Part shown: positions 25,782 through 36,105 of the stretch, in pieces
Position numbering within the stretch: position 1 is the stretch's first letter
Layout: the number at the start of each line of letters is the position of its first letter
Assembly: GCA_016933055.1 (NCBI GenBank)
Contig: JAFGBS010000028.1
Location: 1-64,000 of the forward strand
DNA from: Promethearchaeota archaeon
GTDB lineage: Archaea; Asgardarchaeota; Lokiarchaeia; Sigyniarchaeales; Promethearchaeaceae
DNA length: 64,000 nt
Reading direction: 5' to 3'
Notes under the pieces: model-generated
Told to the model about the DNA's origin: nothing
Seen by the model: the letters and a program-made list of their open reading frames with translations, nothing else
The model's database searches: none
Made by a program: the position numbers and the translations under genes

Positions 25782-26990
25782 ATGATTTCTCTTGATGCAT
25801 TGAAAGCTAGGAGACCTGCGATTCTTGCTTTAAAAGATGGCAGAATCTTTTATGGTGATGGATTTGGCAGCACTTCTAAAGCATCTGGGGAAGTGGTATT
25901 CACAACTTTCACTGCAGCGGGTTATAATTGTGCATTGACTGATCCCTCAAATCATGGTCAAATTTATGCATTAACTTACCCTTTAGTTGGGAATTATGGA
26001 GTCCCTCCGTGGGAGAAGGATGAATTTGGGATACATAAATGGTTTGAAAGCGATTCTATTAGATGTTCAGGCTTTGTGGTACATGAGAAATGTAATTATC
26101 CTTCTCATTACCAATCAAAAAAATCAATCAATGAATTTTTGATGGAAGAAAATATTCCTGGAATCGAGGGAATCGATACTCGAGAACTCACGAAAATACT
26201 CCGATCTGAGGGAGTGCAACCGGGAATATTACAAGTATACGAATCTGAAGATGATGTTCCCGAAGAAAGTGAAATTCTAAGTGAATTACGACATGTTGAA
26301 GATCCCAACCATCGTCATCTTGTTCAAGAAGTCAGTACAGATACATCAGTTGTGTTCAATAGCAGAATTACAATTGGAACAGTAGTAGTTGTAGATTGTG
26401 GAATTAAAAACAATATACTTCGTGAGCTCATTAAGAGAAATCTAAAAGTGGTAGTGCTCCCTTTTTATAGCTCGTATCAAGAGATCATGCACTACAATCC
26501 CGATGGTGTTTTAATTAGCAATGGACCTGGAGATCCTAAAAAATGTACTGAAACTATTCATATGGTTGAACTATTAATCGAAAATTCTATACCAACAATG
26601 GGAATATGTCTCGGTAATCAAATTCTAGGATTGGCAGCGGGTGGAGAAACATACAAACTAAAATATGGACACCGAGGGGGCAATAAGCCTGTGATAGATA
26701 AAAGAACGGGGAGAGCATATATCACAAGTCAAAATCACGGCTTTGCTTTGGATACTGAATCCTTAAAATATTCACATTCGGGATTTCAACCACTTTTTGA
26801 AAATGCGGATGACCTGACAAATGAAGGAATTTTCCATCCCAAAAAACCGATTTTCTCTGTTCAATTCCATCCAGAAGGTTATCCGGGACCTGCAGATACT
26901 ACTTTTTTGTTCAAAGAGTTTTTACAGAATATGGCTGTTCAAGCATTTACACATCGCAGCCCTTATAACGGAAATGGAGGGCATCCTTGA
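25782..26990 (+). CDS. carA: Carbamoyl-phosphate synthase small subunit (glutaminase)
   Basis: A 402-residue amidotransferase subunit that takes ammonia from glutamine and channels it to CarB for carbamoyl phosphate. The class I glutaminase core is visible: the nucleophile Cys in GICLGNQILG (about residue 275) and the His-x-Glu pair in QFHPEGYPGP (about 362-371). The N-terminal domain with SNGPGDP is typical of CarA. The usual His after GLCLGxQ is an Asn here, a common variant outside the active triad. The stop codon is followed at once by the carB ATG, so the two are translated in step. A regulator of the operon is not visible. It serves pyrimidine and arginine synthesis. Confidence 0.95.
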   Translation: MISLDALKARRPAILALKDGRIFYGDGFGSTSKASGEVVFTTFTAAGYNCALTDPSNHGQIYALTYPLVGNYGVPPWEKDEFGIHKWFESDSIRCSGFVVHEKCNYPSHYQSKKSINEFLMEENIPGIEGIDTRELTKILRSEGVQPGILQVYESEDDVPEESEILSELRHVEDPNHRHLVQEVSTDTSVVFNSRITIGTVVVVDCGIKNNILRELIKRNLKVVVLPFYSSYQEIMHYNPDGVLISNGPGDPKKCTETIHMVELLIENSIPTMGICLGNQILGLAAGGETYKLKYGHRGGNKPVIDKRTGRAYITSQNHGFALDTESLKYSHSGFQPLFENADDLTNEGIFHPKKPIFSVQFHPEGYPGPADTTFLFKEFLQNMAVQAFTHRSPYNGNGGHP

Positions 26991-29900
26991 ATGTCCCTAG
27001 ATAAAAATATCAAGCGAGTACTAGTACTAGGTTCTGGGGCGATACGCATAGGTCAAGCGGGAGAATTCGACTATTCAGGTTCCCAGGTTCTGAAAGCTTT
27101 GAAGGAAGAGGGCATTTATACTATATTAATCAATCCCAATATCGCAACCATTCAAACCGATCCCAACCTTGCAGATCAAACATATCTTCTCCCTATCACC
27201 GCTGAATTTGTAGAATTAGTCATTGAGAAAGAAAATCCTGACAGCATTATGCTTTCGTTTGGAGGACAGACTGCTCTTAACGTGGGAGTACAATTGTTTG
27301 AAAAAGGAATATTGGAAAAATATAATATTAAGGTACTGGGAACCCCTATTCAAGCAATTAAAGACACAGAAGATCGTGAATTATTCCGACAATCCATGAT
27401 CGAATGTGGAATTGGAATTTGCAAATCTGCAACCGCATCCACAAAGGATGAAGCATGGAAAATTGCTAACGAAATCGGATTTCCAATTATGATTCGGGTA
27501 GCATATACTCTCGGTGGTCAAGGTTCTGGTGTAGCGCATAATGTGAAAGATTTTGAAGAACTTGTTGATAAGGCGTTAGCTCAGTCGGTGATCTCGCAAA
27601 TCTTAATCGAAGAATATGTTGGAGGATGGAAAGAAATCGAATATGAAGTCATTCGGGATGTGAATGATAATACAATCACGATTTGTAACATGGAAAACGT
27701 GGATCCGGTTGGTATCCATACAGGAGAATCCATTGTTATTGCTCCGAGCCAAACTTTAACTAATAATGAATATCAAATGCTTCGTACCGCTTCAATTAGG
27801 GCAATTAAACACATCGGAATAATTGGGGAATGTAATATACAATACGCACTAAATCCAGAATCCAATCGGTTTATTGCAATTGAAGTCAACGCCCGATTAA
27901 GTAGAAGCTCTGCCTTGGCCAGTAAGGCAACTGGATATCCTCTTGCTTATATTGCGGCAAAATTGGCCTTAGGTTATACCCTTGTGGAATTAAAAAATAA
28001 GGTCACGAACATCACTACTGCATGTTTCGAACCTGCCTTGGATTATGTCGCAATTAAAATTCCACGTTGGAATTTAGAGAAGTTTCGACGGGTTTCTCGT
28101 CGAATTGGAACCCAGATGAAAAGTGTAGGGGAAGTTATGGGGATAGGTAGGACATTTGAAGAAGCCCTCCAGAAATCCGCTAGAATGTTAAATATCGGAA
28201 TGAGGGGGTTGGTGAACAATGATCTGGAATCAGAATGGATGTCTATGTCATCGGATGAGTTAAGATATGAACTAGCTCATCCCACAGATATTCGGGTCTT
28301 CCTTATTCCCATTGCCCTAAAGAAAGGGCTCAGTATTACCGAAATATATGAATTGACTAAAATTGATAAGTGGTTTTTGCATAAAATACAGCATATTGTG
28401 GATATTGAAGCCATGCTAAGGGAAATCACAGAGAATACTCCTGATTCATTGAAATCTAAAGCATTCCGTTATGCGAAGCGATATGGGTTTTCTGATGGGC
28501 AGATTAGCCGATGTTTAAATTTGGATTCCTATGAGGTGAGAAGATATCGGCATAAGCACCTAATCTATCCAGTTACAAAGCAAATCGACACTTTAGCAGC
28601 GGAATGGGACGCATCCACAAATTACCTATATTTAACCTATGGAGGAGATACAGATGATCTCTCCTATGAAACAAAAGAAGAACGTTTTAGTTCTATAGCA
28701 GAGAGTCGAAAAAAGAGAATTATTGTACTAGGATCGGGGGTATATCGCATAGGTTCCTCAGTCGAATTTGATTGGGGATGCGTAAATATGGTTAATGCAT
28801 TGCGTTCTAATGGGGTTGATGAGGTTATCATGATCAATTATAACCCTGAGACCGTTAGTACGGATTATGATGAAAGTGATAAACTATATTTTGAAGAATT
28901 AAGTGCTGAACGAATATTAGATATAGTCCATAAGGAATACCCTAACGGGATAATTACATCAGTGGGTGGACAAATTGGGAATAATATAACACATGAATTC
29001 ACTAAATACCATCAGGCCTATGAAGCTGGTGGTATTCGGATATTGGGGACCTCAGGAGAAGATATTGACAACGCAGAAAATCGTATGAAATTCGGAAAAA
29101 TTATAGATAAACTAGGAATAAACCAACCACGTTGGGCAGAATTACGAGAACTTAAAGATGCAGTTTCATTCACCGAAGAAATAGGCTATCCAGTTCTCGT
29201 ACGTCCCTCCTATGTCTTATCTGGAGCAGCGATGCGAGTTGCAGACAATGAACAGGAACTAATGGATTTCCTTCAACTAGCTGCGGTAGTTTCGAAAGAC
29301 AATCCTGTCGTAATCACGAAATTTTACTCTGATGCTCGAGAAATTGAGTGTGATGGTGTTGGAGATGGAGAAAACGTCTTTATTGCTGCTGTTGTAGAAC
29401 ACATCGAAAATGCAGGAGTTCATTCAGGTGATGCGACCATGTGTTTACCCGCACCTTCCCTTCCATTTAAAATGTGGGAGAAAATTCAGAATATTACCAA
29501 GCGAATTGCTCTAGCTATGAATGTAAAGGGACCATTCAATATTCAATTTCTAGTACGTGGTCCAAAGATTTATGTGATTGAGATGAATTTGCGTTCCTCT
29601 CGGTCAATGCCCTTTGTTTCTAAATCGATTGGCATAAATATAATCAAATTAGCAGCAAAAGTAATTATGGGGGGGAATATACCTCATGAATTGTTAAAAC
29701 ACTCTATACCTCCATATGACGTAATAAAGGTGCCACAATTCTCTTTTATGCGATTAGATGGAGCAGATCCAATATTAAGTGTTGAAATGGTGTCAACAGG
29801 GGAGGTGGCTTGTGTAGGGGAAAATTTTCCAGATGCTCTAATTAAATCCATGATCGCAGCGGAATTTAATGTCCCAATTGAAGCTGGAAATATATTGATC

Positions 29901-30353
29901 ACCGTTGCTGGACAAGATCTAAAACAAGCGATTATTCCTTCTGCAAAACGACTTCAACAATTAGGTCACAAAATTTATGCAACTCGTCATACGGCAGATG
30001 TGTTAATTTCTAATGGAATAAATGCAGAAATTTTGCATAAAGTAAGAGAACCAGAGAAGAAACCCAACATTATGGATTCCATCTTGAATCGTGAACTGTC
30101 TCTAGTTATCAACATTCCACAAGCACATAACAATCCCGAGAATTCTTATATTACAGAAGACGAATATATGATTCGTCGAAAAGCAGTGGAATTCAACATA
30201 CCTGTGATTACCAACATACAGATGCTGGAGTCATTGGTAGAAGCCTTGACTGATCTCTATGATAGAGGGATAAAGAGTGTATCCGAATATTATAAGAATG
30301 TATCTGTGAAATCATTGCATGATTATAATCAATATGTAAATACCTATTGGTAG
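26991..30353 (+). CDS. carB: Carbamoyl-phosphate synthase large subunit
   Basis: The 1120-residue protein has the full CarB layout: two homologous ATP-grasp halves (LVLGSGAIRIGQAGEFDYSG near residue 10 and IVLGSGVYRIGSSVEFDWG near 576), an oligomerisation region between them, and a C-terminal methylglyoxal-synthase-like regulatory domain (GHKIYATRHTADVL, about residues 993-1006). The first half phosphorylates bicarbonate, the second carbamate. The total is slightly longer than Escherichia coli CarB (1073), mostly in the C-terminal domain. It begins immediately after carA. All expected parts are present with no break. Confidence 0.95.
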   Translation: MSLDKNIKRVLVLGSGAIRIGQAGEFDYSGSQVLKALKEEGIYTILINPNIATIQTDPNLADQTYLLPITAEFVELVIEKENPDSIMLSFGGQTALNVGVQLFEKGILEKYNIKVLGTPIQAIKDTEDRELFRQSMIECGIGICKSATASTKDEAWKIANEIGFPIMIRVAYTLGGQGSGVAHNVKDFEELVDKALAQSVISQILIEEYVGGWKEIEYEVIRDVNDNTITICNMENVDPVGIHTGESIVIAPSQTLTNNEYQMLRTASIRAIKHIGIIGECNIQYALNPESNRFIAIEVNARLSRSSALASKATGYPLAYIAAKLALGYTLVELKNKVTNITTACFEPALDYVAIKIPRWNLEKFRRVSRRIGTQMKSVGEVMGIGRTFEEALQKSARMLNIGMRGLVNNDLESEWMSMSSDELRYELAHPTDIRVFLIPIALKKGLSITEIYELTKIDKWFLHKIQHIVDIEAMLREITENTPDSLKSKAFRYAKRYGFSDGQISRCLNLDSYEVRRYRHKHLIYPVTKQIDTLAAEWDASTNYLYLTYGGDTDDLSYETKEERFSSIAESRKKRIIVLGSGVYRIGSSVEFDWGCVNMVNALRSNGVDEVIMINYNPETVSTDYDESDKLYFEELSAERILDIVHKEYPNGIITSVGGQIGNNITHEFTKYHQAYEAGGIRILGTSGEDIDNAENRMKFGKIIDKLGINQPRWAELRELKDAVSFTEEIGYPVLVRPSYVLSGAAMRVADNEQELMDFLQLAAVVSKDNPVVITKFYSDAREIECDGVGDGENVFIAAVVEHIENAGVHSGDATMCLPAPSLPFKMWEKIQNITKRIALAMNVKGPFNIQFLVRGPKIYVIEMNLRSSRSMPFVSKSIGINIIKLAAKVIMGGNIPHELLKHSIPPYDVIKVPQFSFMRLDGADPILSVEMVSTGEVACVGENFPDALIKSMIAAEFNVPIEAGNILITVAGQDLKQAIIPSAKRLQQLGHKIYATRHTADVLISNGINAEILHKVREPEKKPNIMDSILNRELSLVINIPQAHNNPENSYITEDEYMIRRKAVEFNIPVITNIQMLESLVEALTDLYDRGIKSVSEYYKNVSVKSLHDYNQYVNTYW

Positions 30354-30455
30354 AACCTATAATAATGAACTGTCAAAATAACACAATATCCTAAGAAATC
30401 AAAGGAGAATGGGAGATAATTACTACTTGAAACTAAAAAAAAAGACTCCATTAAT

Positions 30456-30957
30456 TTATTCTTCCCAATATAGATGCAAACCACACTTTGGACAAAGTTT
30501 TGATCGGATTGGGGTTAATTGACTACAGATAGGACATTTTCAGCAGCCCTAGCTTGTGGGAAAGGATTTTTATTAATGGGTTTGGGACGGTGGTTTGAGA
30601 TGTCCCTACAGGTTTTGTAACATGTTTGTCATTAAGATAATTAATGAAATGCACTACCTTATTCTTTATTTCATTAACTAAACCATTTGCATCCATTACT
30701 AATACGACTGGGCAGACTCCAAGGGGTACGTAAAAATACTTATCCGAAGGTAAAAAATTAAGTAACAACCCCATCATGATGAACAATGAAATTGCCGTCA
30801 ATATAAAAATTCCAATTAGCTCCGCAATAGGAGGCTTACTGAATTTTTGTTTATATTCCCCACATTCCCCCATTCTCAATTGCATAATATCCTTTATTTC
30901 AAATTTTTCTTTGACGGCTTTATTCTTGTTCATGCTTGAGATTATGTCGATTTGCAT
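30456..30957 (-). pseudogene. Small membrane protein with C-terminal zinc ribbon, frameshifted
   Basis: The ATG frame runs 144 codons: a charged start, a hydrophobic helix (LIGIFILTAISLFIMMGLLL, about residues 47-66), then a soluble part. It stops at 30523, but the next frame directly behind encodes a complete zinc ribbon, CPIC then CPKCGLHLYWEE, ending at 30456. The frames meet at a run of four T on the plus strand (30537-30540), so one base gained or lost there would restore a fusion. In the third frame the stretch just before it also reads like a plausible linker (RPKPINKNPF), so a second indel may exist. Either a real broken gene or a base error. Confidence 0.5.
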
Positions 30958-31037
30958 CTAGAAATATATTTTGAAATATGATTTTGTCACTAGAGTGAGA
31001 AAGGGGAACCTCCACTTATTTAATGTAGGGAATAAAT

Positions 31038-32051
31038 TCATTGAAATATTGAAGTATCAATGCTCACTTCTTTGCCTGTTCGACTGGATTCGTAAATTGC
31101 ATCAATTACTGCAGTAATTTTCAAACTTTCTTTACCAGTAGCATTGAATGGTTTGTTTCTCATTACGTAACTTATAAAAGCATCTACAATTTTCCCGTAA
31201 CTTAGTAGACCTTTAGCATCTAATGGATATTTTTTACGTTTAACTCGTTGCCATTTCACTTGTGAAAAAATAGAACCTCTAAACAAAATATTTCCTTTTT
31301 CTCCAAATATGCTGATGTGAGTACCTGCTCCAGGGTCATTAGCTGCGGAACTGAGAACTTGAGCGATAGCTCCACTCTCAAACTCAATTAATCCCATTCC
31401 AACATCTTCCACTTCAATATCATGTCTTCGAGTGGCAATTTTCCCACTTACTGAAACTGGAGTACCTAATGCCCAGATAAGTATGTCAATGAAATGTATA
31501 GCATGAGTCATTAATGTCCCCCCTCCCGCTGTTTCGAGTTTTCCGCGCCATGGGCTTGACTCGTAATAATTTTTGGTTCGTTTCCATGGAACATTTACTG
31601 TACCATACATAATCTTTCCAAGATGCCCATCTTGAACAGCTCGAGCCATATTCACTGCTTGAGGATTATATCGGTTTTGAAAGTCAACTCCTATTTTTAC
31701 GCCTTCTTTTTCTGCCTTGTTTACAATACGGATCGCATCGTCCAATTTCGTTGTTAAGGGTTTTTCTATGAAAATGTTGATATTGTTATCGATTGCATCA
31801 TCCATCATAGATGTATGCGTAAAATGAGGAGTTGCAATATATACAGCATCGATATCCTTGCAGTAGTCTTCATAAAACTCATCGGTTGAACAACAATAGG
31901 GGGTTCCCAATTTTTCGCTCCATTTCTTTGCAGATTCCTCGTTTATATCAACAATACATGCCAGTTTAGCCCGTTTGTTCCTTTGAATCATAAATTGGAC
32001 GGTTTTGAAAATTCCACCGGTACCTATAGCTGCAAAATTGAGTTGATTCAT
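31038..32051 (-). CDS. Gfo/Idh/MocA-family NAD(P)-dependent oxidoreductase
   Basis: A 337-residue oxidoreductase with a Rossmann domain (IGTGGIF, about residues 8-14) and the family's second-half motif FIEKPLTT (about 93-100), where the Lys lies in the active site. MTHAIHFIDIL (about 178-188) gives the conserved His-containing stretch. Members oxidise or reduce sugars and inositols, mostly at a ring carbon. A sugar substrate is likely but unknown. The next gene upstream is on the other strand, so it is transcribed alone. Confidence 0.85.
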   Translation of the reverse strand: MNQLNFAAIGTGGIFKTVQFMIQRNKRAKLACIVDINEESAKKWSEKLGTPYCCSTDEFYEDYCKDIDAVYIATPHFTHTSMMDDAIDNNINIFIEKPLTTKLDDAIRIVNKAEKEGVKIGVDFQNRYNPQAVNMARAVQDGHLGKIMYGTVNVPWKRTKNYYESSPWRGKLETAGGGTLMTHAIHFIDILIWALGTPVSVSGKIATRRHDIEVEDVGMGLIEFESGAIAQVLSSAANDPGAGTHISIFGEKGNILFRGSIFSQVKWQRVKRKKYPLDAKGLLSYGKIVDAFISYVMRNKPFNATGKESLKITAVIDAIYESSRTGKEVSIDTSIFQ

Positions 32052-32224
32052 TAAGAACTATTAGAATTTTTGCTTCAAAAATGATGTGTAAAATTAGAAT
32101 TAGATAATAGATCTGCAGACTATCTATTTATCCAATGCTAAATGGAAGGTTGGGATCTCTCATTATATCAAATAATTCCAGAAAATGCAAAGAAATAAAA
32201 TTCTGAAAAATTGTAATTTATCTC

Positions 32225-32944
32225 ATGGCCGATATTTTCCCTATTCCAGATAGTTTAGTCTATTTGCATGGTATTCTTAAATTGGCAGTTGCGGTAACAG
32301 GGATCATACTTTTAGTCCTTACTATCCGAAAACATATAAAAAAAAGTTCTCAAGTTAGTTCCATTTTAATTATTGTATTTTTAGCAATGATTCTCGGATT
32401 AACATTTGCCAGTTTTGATGATTTGTTTGGATGGGAAAATCTTTTAGGATCACAAACTTGGGTTGGATTTGGATTGTCCACGATATTCAATAGTCTAGCA
32501 AACTCATCTTATTTAGCATTATATATTGCGATTTTTATGGCACAAGATAAGTGGAAATCGAAGCACATAATCTTCTTGGTTTCTTTCGGTCTGGTTGATT
32601 TGACTGCTGCAGTGCTAAGCATGGGATATTATGCTTTTGGATGGATCTTTTATCCCTCTATTATTCCTTCAGCAATACATATGATCTTTGCTGCTGTTCT
32701 TTACACTTTCTGGTTAGTTCAGTGCACTCGAATAATTAAAACCTTGACTGAAGAAGATTATATAAGAAGATTCCGATCGTTTCAGATATCATCAATTCTA
32801 ATCCTATTATCAGTGATTGCATTTGCTATCACAGGTTTCAGTGAAACTCGTAGTTATATTACATGGGTCGGATTGGGATTTCTAAGTTTAGGCTTATTAT
32901 TCTCTTATCTTGGATTCTTAAAAACAAAAGAACAAAGTAAATAA
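32225..32944 (+). CDS. Seven-helix membrane protein, function unknown
   Basis: A 239-residue protein with about seven hydrophobic helices evenly spread from residue 13 to 230. Loops carry few charges except a basic cluster at residues 35-40 (RKHIKKS), which probably faces the cytoplasm. No retinal lysine, haem-binding His pair or transporter motif is recognised. It is bracketed by genes on the opposite strand, so its context gives no hint. Confidence 0.6.
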   Translation: MADIFPIPDSLVYLHGILKLAVAVTGIILLVLTIRKHIKKSSQVSSILIIVFLAMILGLTFASFDDLFGWENLLGSQTWVGFGLSTIFNSLANSSYLALYIAIFMAQDKWKSKHIIFLVSFGLVDLTAAVLSMGYYAFGWIFYPSIIPSAIHMIFAAVLYTFWLVQCTRIIKTLTEEDYIRRFRSFQISSILILLSVIAFAITGFSETRSYITWVGLGFLSLGLLFSYLGFLKTKEQSK

Positions 32945-33008
32945 AATTAATAATTTATTAGGAAGAAATTCATGATCATCGAGTTGAAATAGAAAATGAA
33001 AAAAGTAA

Positions 33009-33389
33009 TCATTGTTTTACTGCAAAACAGTCAATTTCTACTTTTACTTTCTTCACTATGTCTTTTACAGCTATTGCTGCGCGTGCAGGAAATGGTTCCG
33101 TAAAGAAAGTGGCATATACTTCATTCATTTCGGCAAAATCCTCGATATCTTCTAAGTACACGGTGCATTTCACTACATCGGTCATGTAAAAGCCCGCTTG
33201 CTCCACAAGTGCTTTTAATTTTTCAAGAACTTGCCTTGTTTGCTCCTTGATTGATACATTAACATCATTTGGAATTTGTCCTGATACAAACAATTGATTA
33301 CCAACAATACGATAAGGACTATACGGTCCTACTGGTTTTGATTTCATGAATGAGATTTTATTTGTTTTTAAATAAATTTTATGTTGCAT
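33009..33389 (-). CDS. ridA: RidA-family reactive-intermediate deaminase
   Basis: A 126-residue protein, the usual size of a RidA subunit. FPARAAIAV (about residues 98-106) carries the conserved active-site Arg, VEIDCFA (about 117-123) the conserved Glu, and GPYSPYRIV near residue 21 the family start. RidA proteins form trimers and hydrolyse enamine/imine intermediates such as 2-aminoacrylate released by pyridoxal-phosphate enzymes. The neighbouring threonine synthase is divergently transcribed, with 143 nt between the two starts. The first 14 residues are extra and could be skipped if translation starts at the later ATG (Met15). Confidence 0.85.
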   Translation of the reverse strand: MQHKIYLKTNKISFMKSKPVGPYSPYRIVGNQLFVSGQIPNDVNVSIKEQTRQVLEKLKALVEQAGFYMTDVVKCTVYLEDIEDFAEMNEVYATFFTEPFPARAAIAVKDIVKKVKVEIDCFAVKQ

Positions 33390-33532
33390 TGGATGGGTAT
33401 TCTACATTAAAACAATCTGATTAATCATTTTCATAGTTGAGTAAACTCTTATCTTTGATTTATGGACATTTTCATAAGTAACACACCATATATTAGTGCA
33501 TACTGATAGATTCCGATGGAATAGGCAAAAAT

Positions 33533-34726
33533 ATGAACAACTTGAAAAATTCACTCATAACCCATCTCGAATGTTCTTTTTGCGGTAAAGTGCATGACGC
33601 TGATGAATTGAATACCGTTTGCAAAAAGTGTGGGAAAGTATTATATCCCAGATACGATTTAGAAAAAGGAAAAGAATGTATCACTCCAAATTCCCTACGA
33701 TTACGGAAAACATACAATTTATGGCGATTCCATGAAATTATGCCGGTCAAACAAGAGAAATATCGAATTTCTCTAGGAGAAGGATGGACTCCACTTATCC
33801 ATCTTAAGAATCTTGGTGAAAAAATGGGATTAAAAGAGTTATACCTAAAAGATGAAGGGCAGAATCCTACGGGAACTTTTAAAAGTAGGGGATTATGTGC
33901 TGCAGTAGCGAAAGGGATAGAATTAGGCGTAAAAGAATTCAGTATGCCCACTGCAGGTAATGCGGGAGCTGCTTTAGCCGCTTATACTGCTCATGCAAGA
34001 GTAAAATCTCACATATTTGCTCCAAAAGACACGGATGAATTCATTCAAGTTGAAATGAAAGCAATGGGTGCGGATCTCACGTTAGTAAATGGTTTGATAA
34101 CTGATGCGGGAGCTGAAGCAAAAAAGATCGGTATTGAGAATGGTTGGTTTGATGTATCCACGTTGAAAGAGCCATATCGAATAGAGGGTAAAAAAACTAT
34201 GGGTTTAGAGCTCGCTGAACACTTTGAATGGGGTCTACCGGATGTTATCATCTACCCAACTGGAGGAGGTACTGGTATTGTTGGCATGTGGAAGGCTTTT
34301 ACAGAATTGGAGGAGCTGGGTTTAATCGGACATGAACGCCCTAAAATGATATCAGTTCAACCCGTTGGATGTCAACCTATTGTACGAGCTTTTGAAAATG
34401 GGGATGAATTTGCAGGAACCTGGCCAAATGCTACGTCAAAATTTGGGGGAATACGTGTTCCATCAGCAATTGGAGATTATTTAATCTTAAGAGCGATTCG
34501 GGAATCACACGGAACTGCTATTGCTGTAGCTGATATCCATACTCATGAATCGATGTTGAAACTTGCAAAACACGAGGGTATTATGATCGCAGGTGAAGCA
34601 GCCGCTACAATTGCCGCATTGGAAAAATTGAACGATAATGGATTCGTAGATAAAACTCAAAAAATTGTATTGTTTGGTACAGGTTCTGGGTTAGTAACGC
34701 CTTCGTTATGGTCTTCTTCACCATAG
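33533..34726 (+). CDS. thrC: Threonine synthase
   Basis: A 397-residue pyridoxal-phosphate enzyme converting O-phosphohomoserine to threonine. The N-terminus holds a zinc ribbon with Cys14, Cys17, Cys30 and Cys33, typical of archaeal threonine synthases. The cofactor lysine is in GTFKSRG (about residue 117), and the phosphate-binding glycine-rich loop reads PTGGGTGIVG (about 242-251). The family also includes threonine dehydratase-like and cysteate synthase proteins, but the order and lengths favour threonine synthase. It faces a RidA gene on the other strand. Confidence 0.85.
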   Translation: MNNLKNSLITHLECSFCGKVHDADELNTVCKKCGKVLYPRYDLEKGKECITPNSLRLRKTYNLWRFHEIMPVKQEKYRISLGEGWTPLIHLKNLGEKMGLKELYLKDEGQNPTGTFKSRGLCAAVAKGIELGVKEFSMPTAGNAGAALAAYTAHARVKSHIFAPKDTDEFIQVEMKAMGADLTLVNGLITDAGAEAKKIGIENGWFDVSTLKEPYRIEGKKTMGLELAEHFEWGLPDVIIYPTGGGTGIVGMWKAFTELEELGLIGHERPKMISVQPVGCQPIVRAFENGDEFAGTWPNATSKFGGIRVPSAIGDYLILRAIRESHGTAIAVADIHTHESMLKLAKHEGIMIAGEAAATIAALEKLNDNGFVDKTQKIVLFGTGSGLVTPSLWSSSP

Positions 34727-34958
34727 TGATCTTAATTTTCTGAATTGAATCTTCGAAAAATATCTTCAGGTACAGCCTTGGATGAATGAGAAAATCGAAA
34801 ATAATAATATTGAAGATGATATTGAGGAACATGATAGATACATGAAAATCTAAAAAGTTTAGACGAAACATAGCAATAAGATCGTTTTTTTTAGGAAAAG
34901 GATCGACCAGGGGTATTAATCTCAAAAACCTAAAATCAAATGCAATATCCCTATTATT

Positions 34959-35840
34959 ATGAGCCTTTCAGATTGGGATTCTCAAAAATGGTTAAACAAA
35001 ATCGTACACGCTGCAAAAAAAGCATATGAATCCATCGAAGGGATTATTGGAACTCCCCTTGCTCGGCAGCGGATTCGAAAGAATCAACTTGGGGATACTA
35101 CTTTATGCATCGATAAAACAGCAGAAGATGTTATCTTAAGAGAAATGGGTAAAATCAATCAAAATATAAAAGTGATTACTGAAGAGACTGGAGAATTTTT
35201 CACACAACAAGAAACAGAGGAATTTTCAGATTATCTAGTAATCGATCCCATTGACGGAAGTCATAATGCTTCCTTTGGTTTTCCTATGGCTTGTATTTCC
35301 ATTGCACATGCGAAAGGTCCTCATTTAGATGATGTGGATGCTGGAGTGATAATGAATATTTTCTCGAAAGACATATTCACTGCCATAAAAGGAAAAGGAG
35401 CATTTAGAAACGGTTTTCCCATCCATGTTAATACAAGAAAAGTGCTTCCTAAATGCCTGTTTGGGATGAATTTATCAGTTGATGAGACTTTAGCAGACTT
35501 TGTAAACCGATATGCAAAATTCTTTGATAAATGCAAACCTATGCGCATCCGTGGGATAGGTACCGATGGATTCGCCTTAACTTTGGTAGGTTCGGGTCAA
35601 TTGGATTTATTTTTGAACCTGCAGAATAAAACGCGAACACTTGATATCGCAGCCGCTGCATTGATACTTAAAGAAGCTGGGGGTATATTAATCGATCCTT
35701 ATGGTAATGTGTTAAATTCCCTATTGGCATTGACAACACGGATTTCTTTTATTGGGATTTCTCCCACCTTAAAAAAACAATTGGATCCACTTATTCCAAT
35801 TTTGGCCGAATGCTATAAGAATCAACCTTCTATCCTCTAA
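34959..35840 (+). CDS. Inositol-monophosphatase-family phosphatase
   Basis: A 293-residue Mg2+-dependent, Li+-sensitive type phosphatase. The first metal motif is the EETGE region (about residues 74-78), the second DPIDGSHN (about 96-103), and the third lies in LDIAAAALILKEAGG (about 228-242). The Asp that anchors the last metal is there. Archaeal members often act on both inositol monophosphate and fructose-1,6-bisphosphate; in ether-lipid organisms they can help make inositol head groups. A 232-nt spacer with no gene precedes it. It is followed by a long non-coding stretch. Confidence 0.85.
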   Translation: MSLSDWDSQKWLNKIVHAAKKAYESIEGIIGTPLARQRIRKNQLGDTTLCIDKTAEDVILREMGKINQNIKVITEETGEFFTQQETEEFSDYLVIDPIDGSHNASFGFPMACISIAHAKGPHLDDVDAGVIMNIFSKDIFTAIKGKGAFRNGFPIHVNTRKVLPKCLFGMNLSVDETLADFVNRYAKFFDKCKPMRIRGIGTDGFALTLVGSGQLDLFLNLQNKTRTLDIAAAALILKEAGGILIDPYGNVLNSLLALTTRISFIGISPTLKKQLDPLIPILAECYKNQPSIL

Positions 35841-35922
35841 TAGCATTCTAAGGTATAGTAGGATTTGGGAAAACTACCATATAATCTCAAACATAGTTCA
35901 CATTATTGGATGAAGTATTTCC

Positions 35923-36105
35923 TTAAATTCTATATTTTTTTTCTTCCGAAACTGTTGCTGCAACCCCTTCAGGTGTGTGTCTTTGTTCGTCTTTCATATT
36001 CTCATGGGTTTTTATCTTTTTATCAACTTGAGCCCTATCCCTTTTAATTTTTTTAATCCAAATTTTAAACCTATATTTAATTTTCTCCAAAAGCTTCATT
36101 TCCAT
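35923..36105 (-). CDS. Possible small charged protein, 60 residues
   Basis: From the ATG at 36105 the minus strand reads 60 residues, beginning MEMKLLEKIKYRFK and ending with a Glu/Lys-rich tail (VSEEKKYRI). The first part is basic with helical spacing; the rest is polar with no Cys. The composition is more like a real protein than the Phe/Asn/Ile-rich translations that random AT-rich DNA gives. No family is recognised. The upstream extension of the same frame (to 36279) looks random. Confidence 0.35.
   Translation of the reverse strand: MEMKLLEKIKYRFKIWIKKIKRDRAQVDKKIKTHENMKDEQRHTPEGVAATVSEEKKYRI

Noticed and set aside
34605..34925. A 106-codon minus-strand frame over the end of threonine synthase and the following spacer
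   Set aside because: Half of it is the complement of the threonine synthase gene and the rest is Phe/Ile-rich translation of AT-rich spacer; no start signal or motif supports it.
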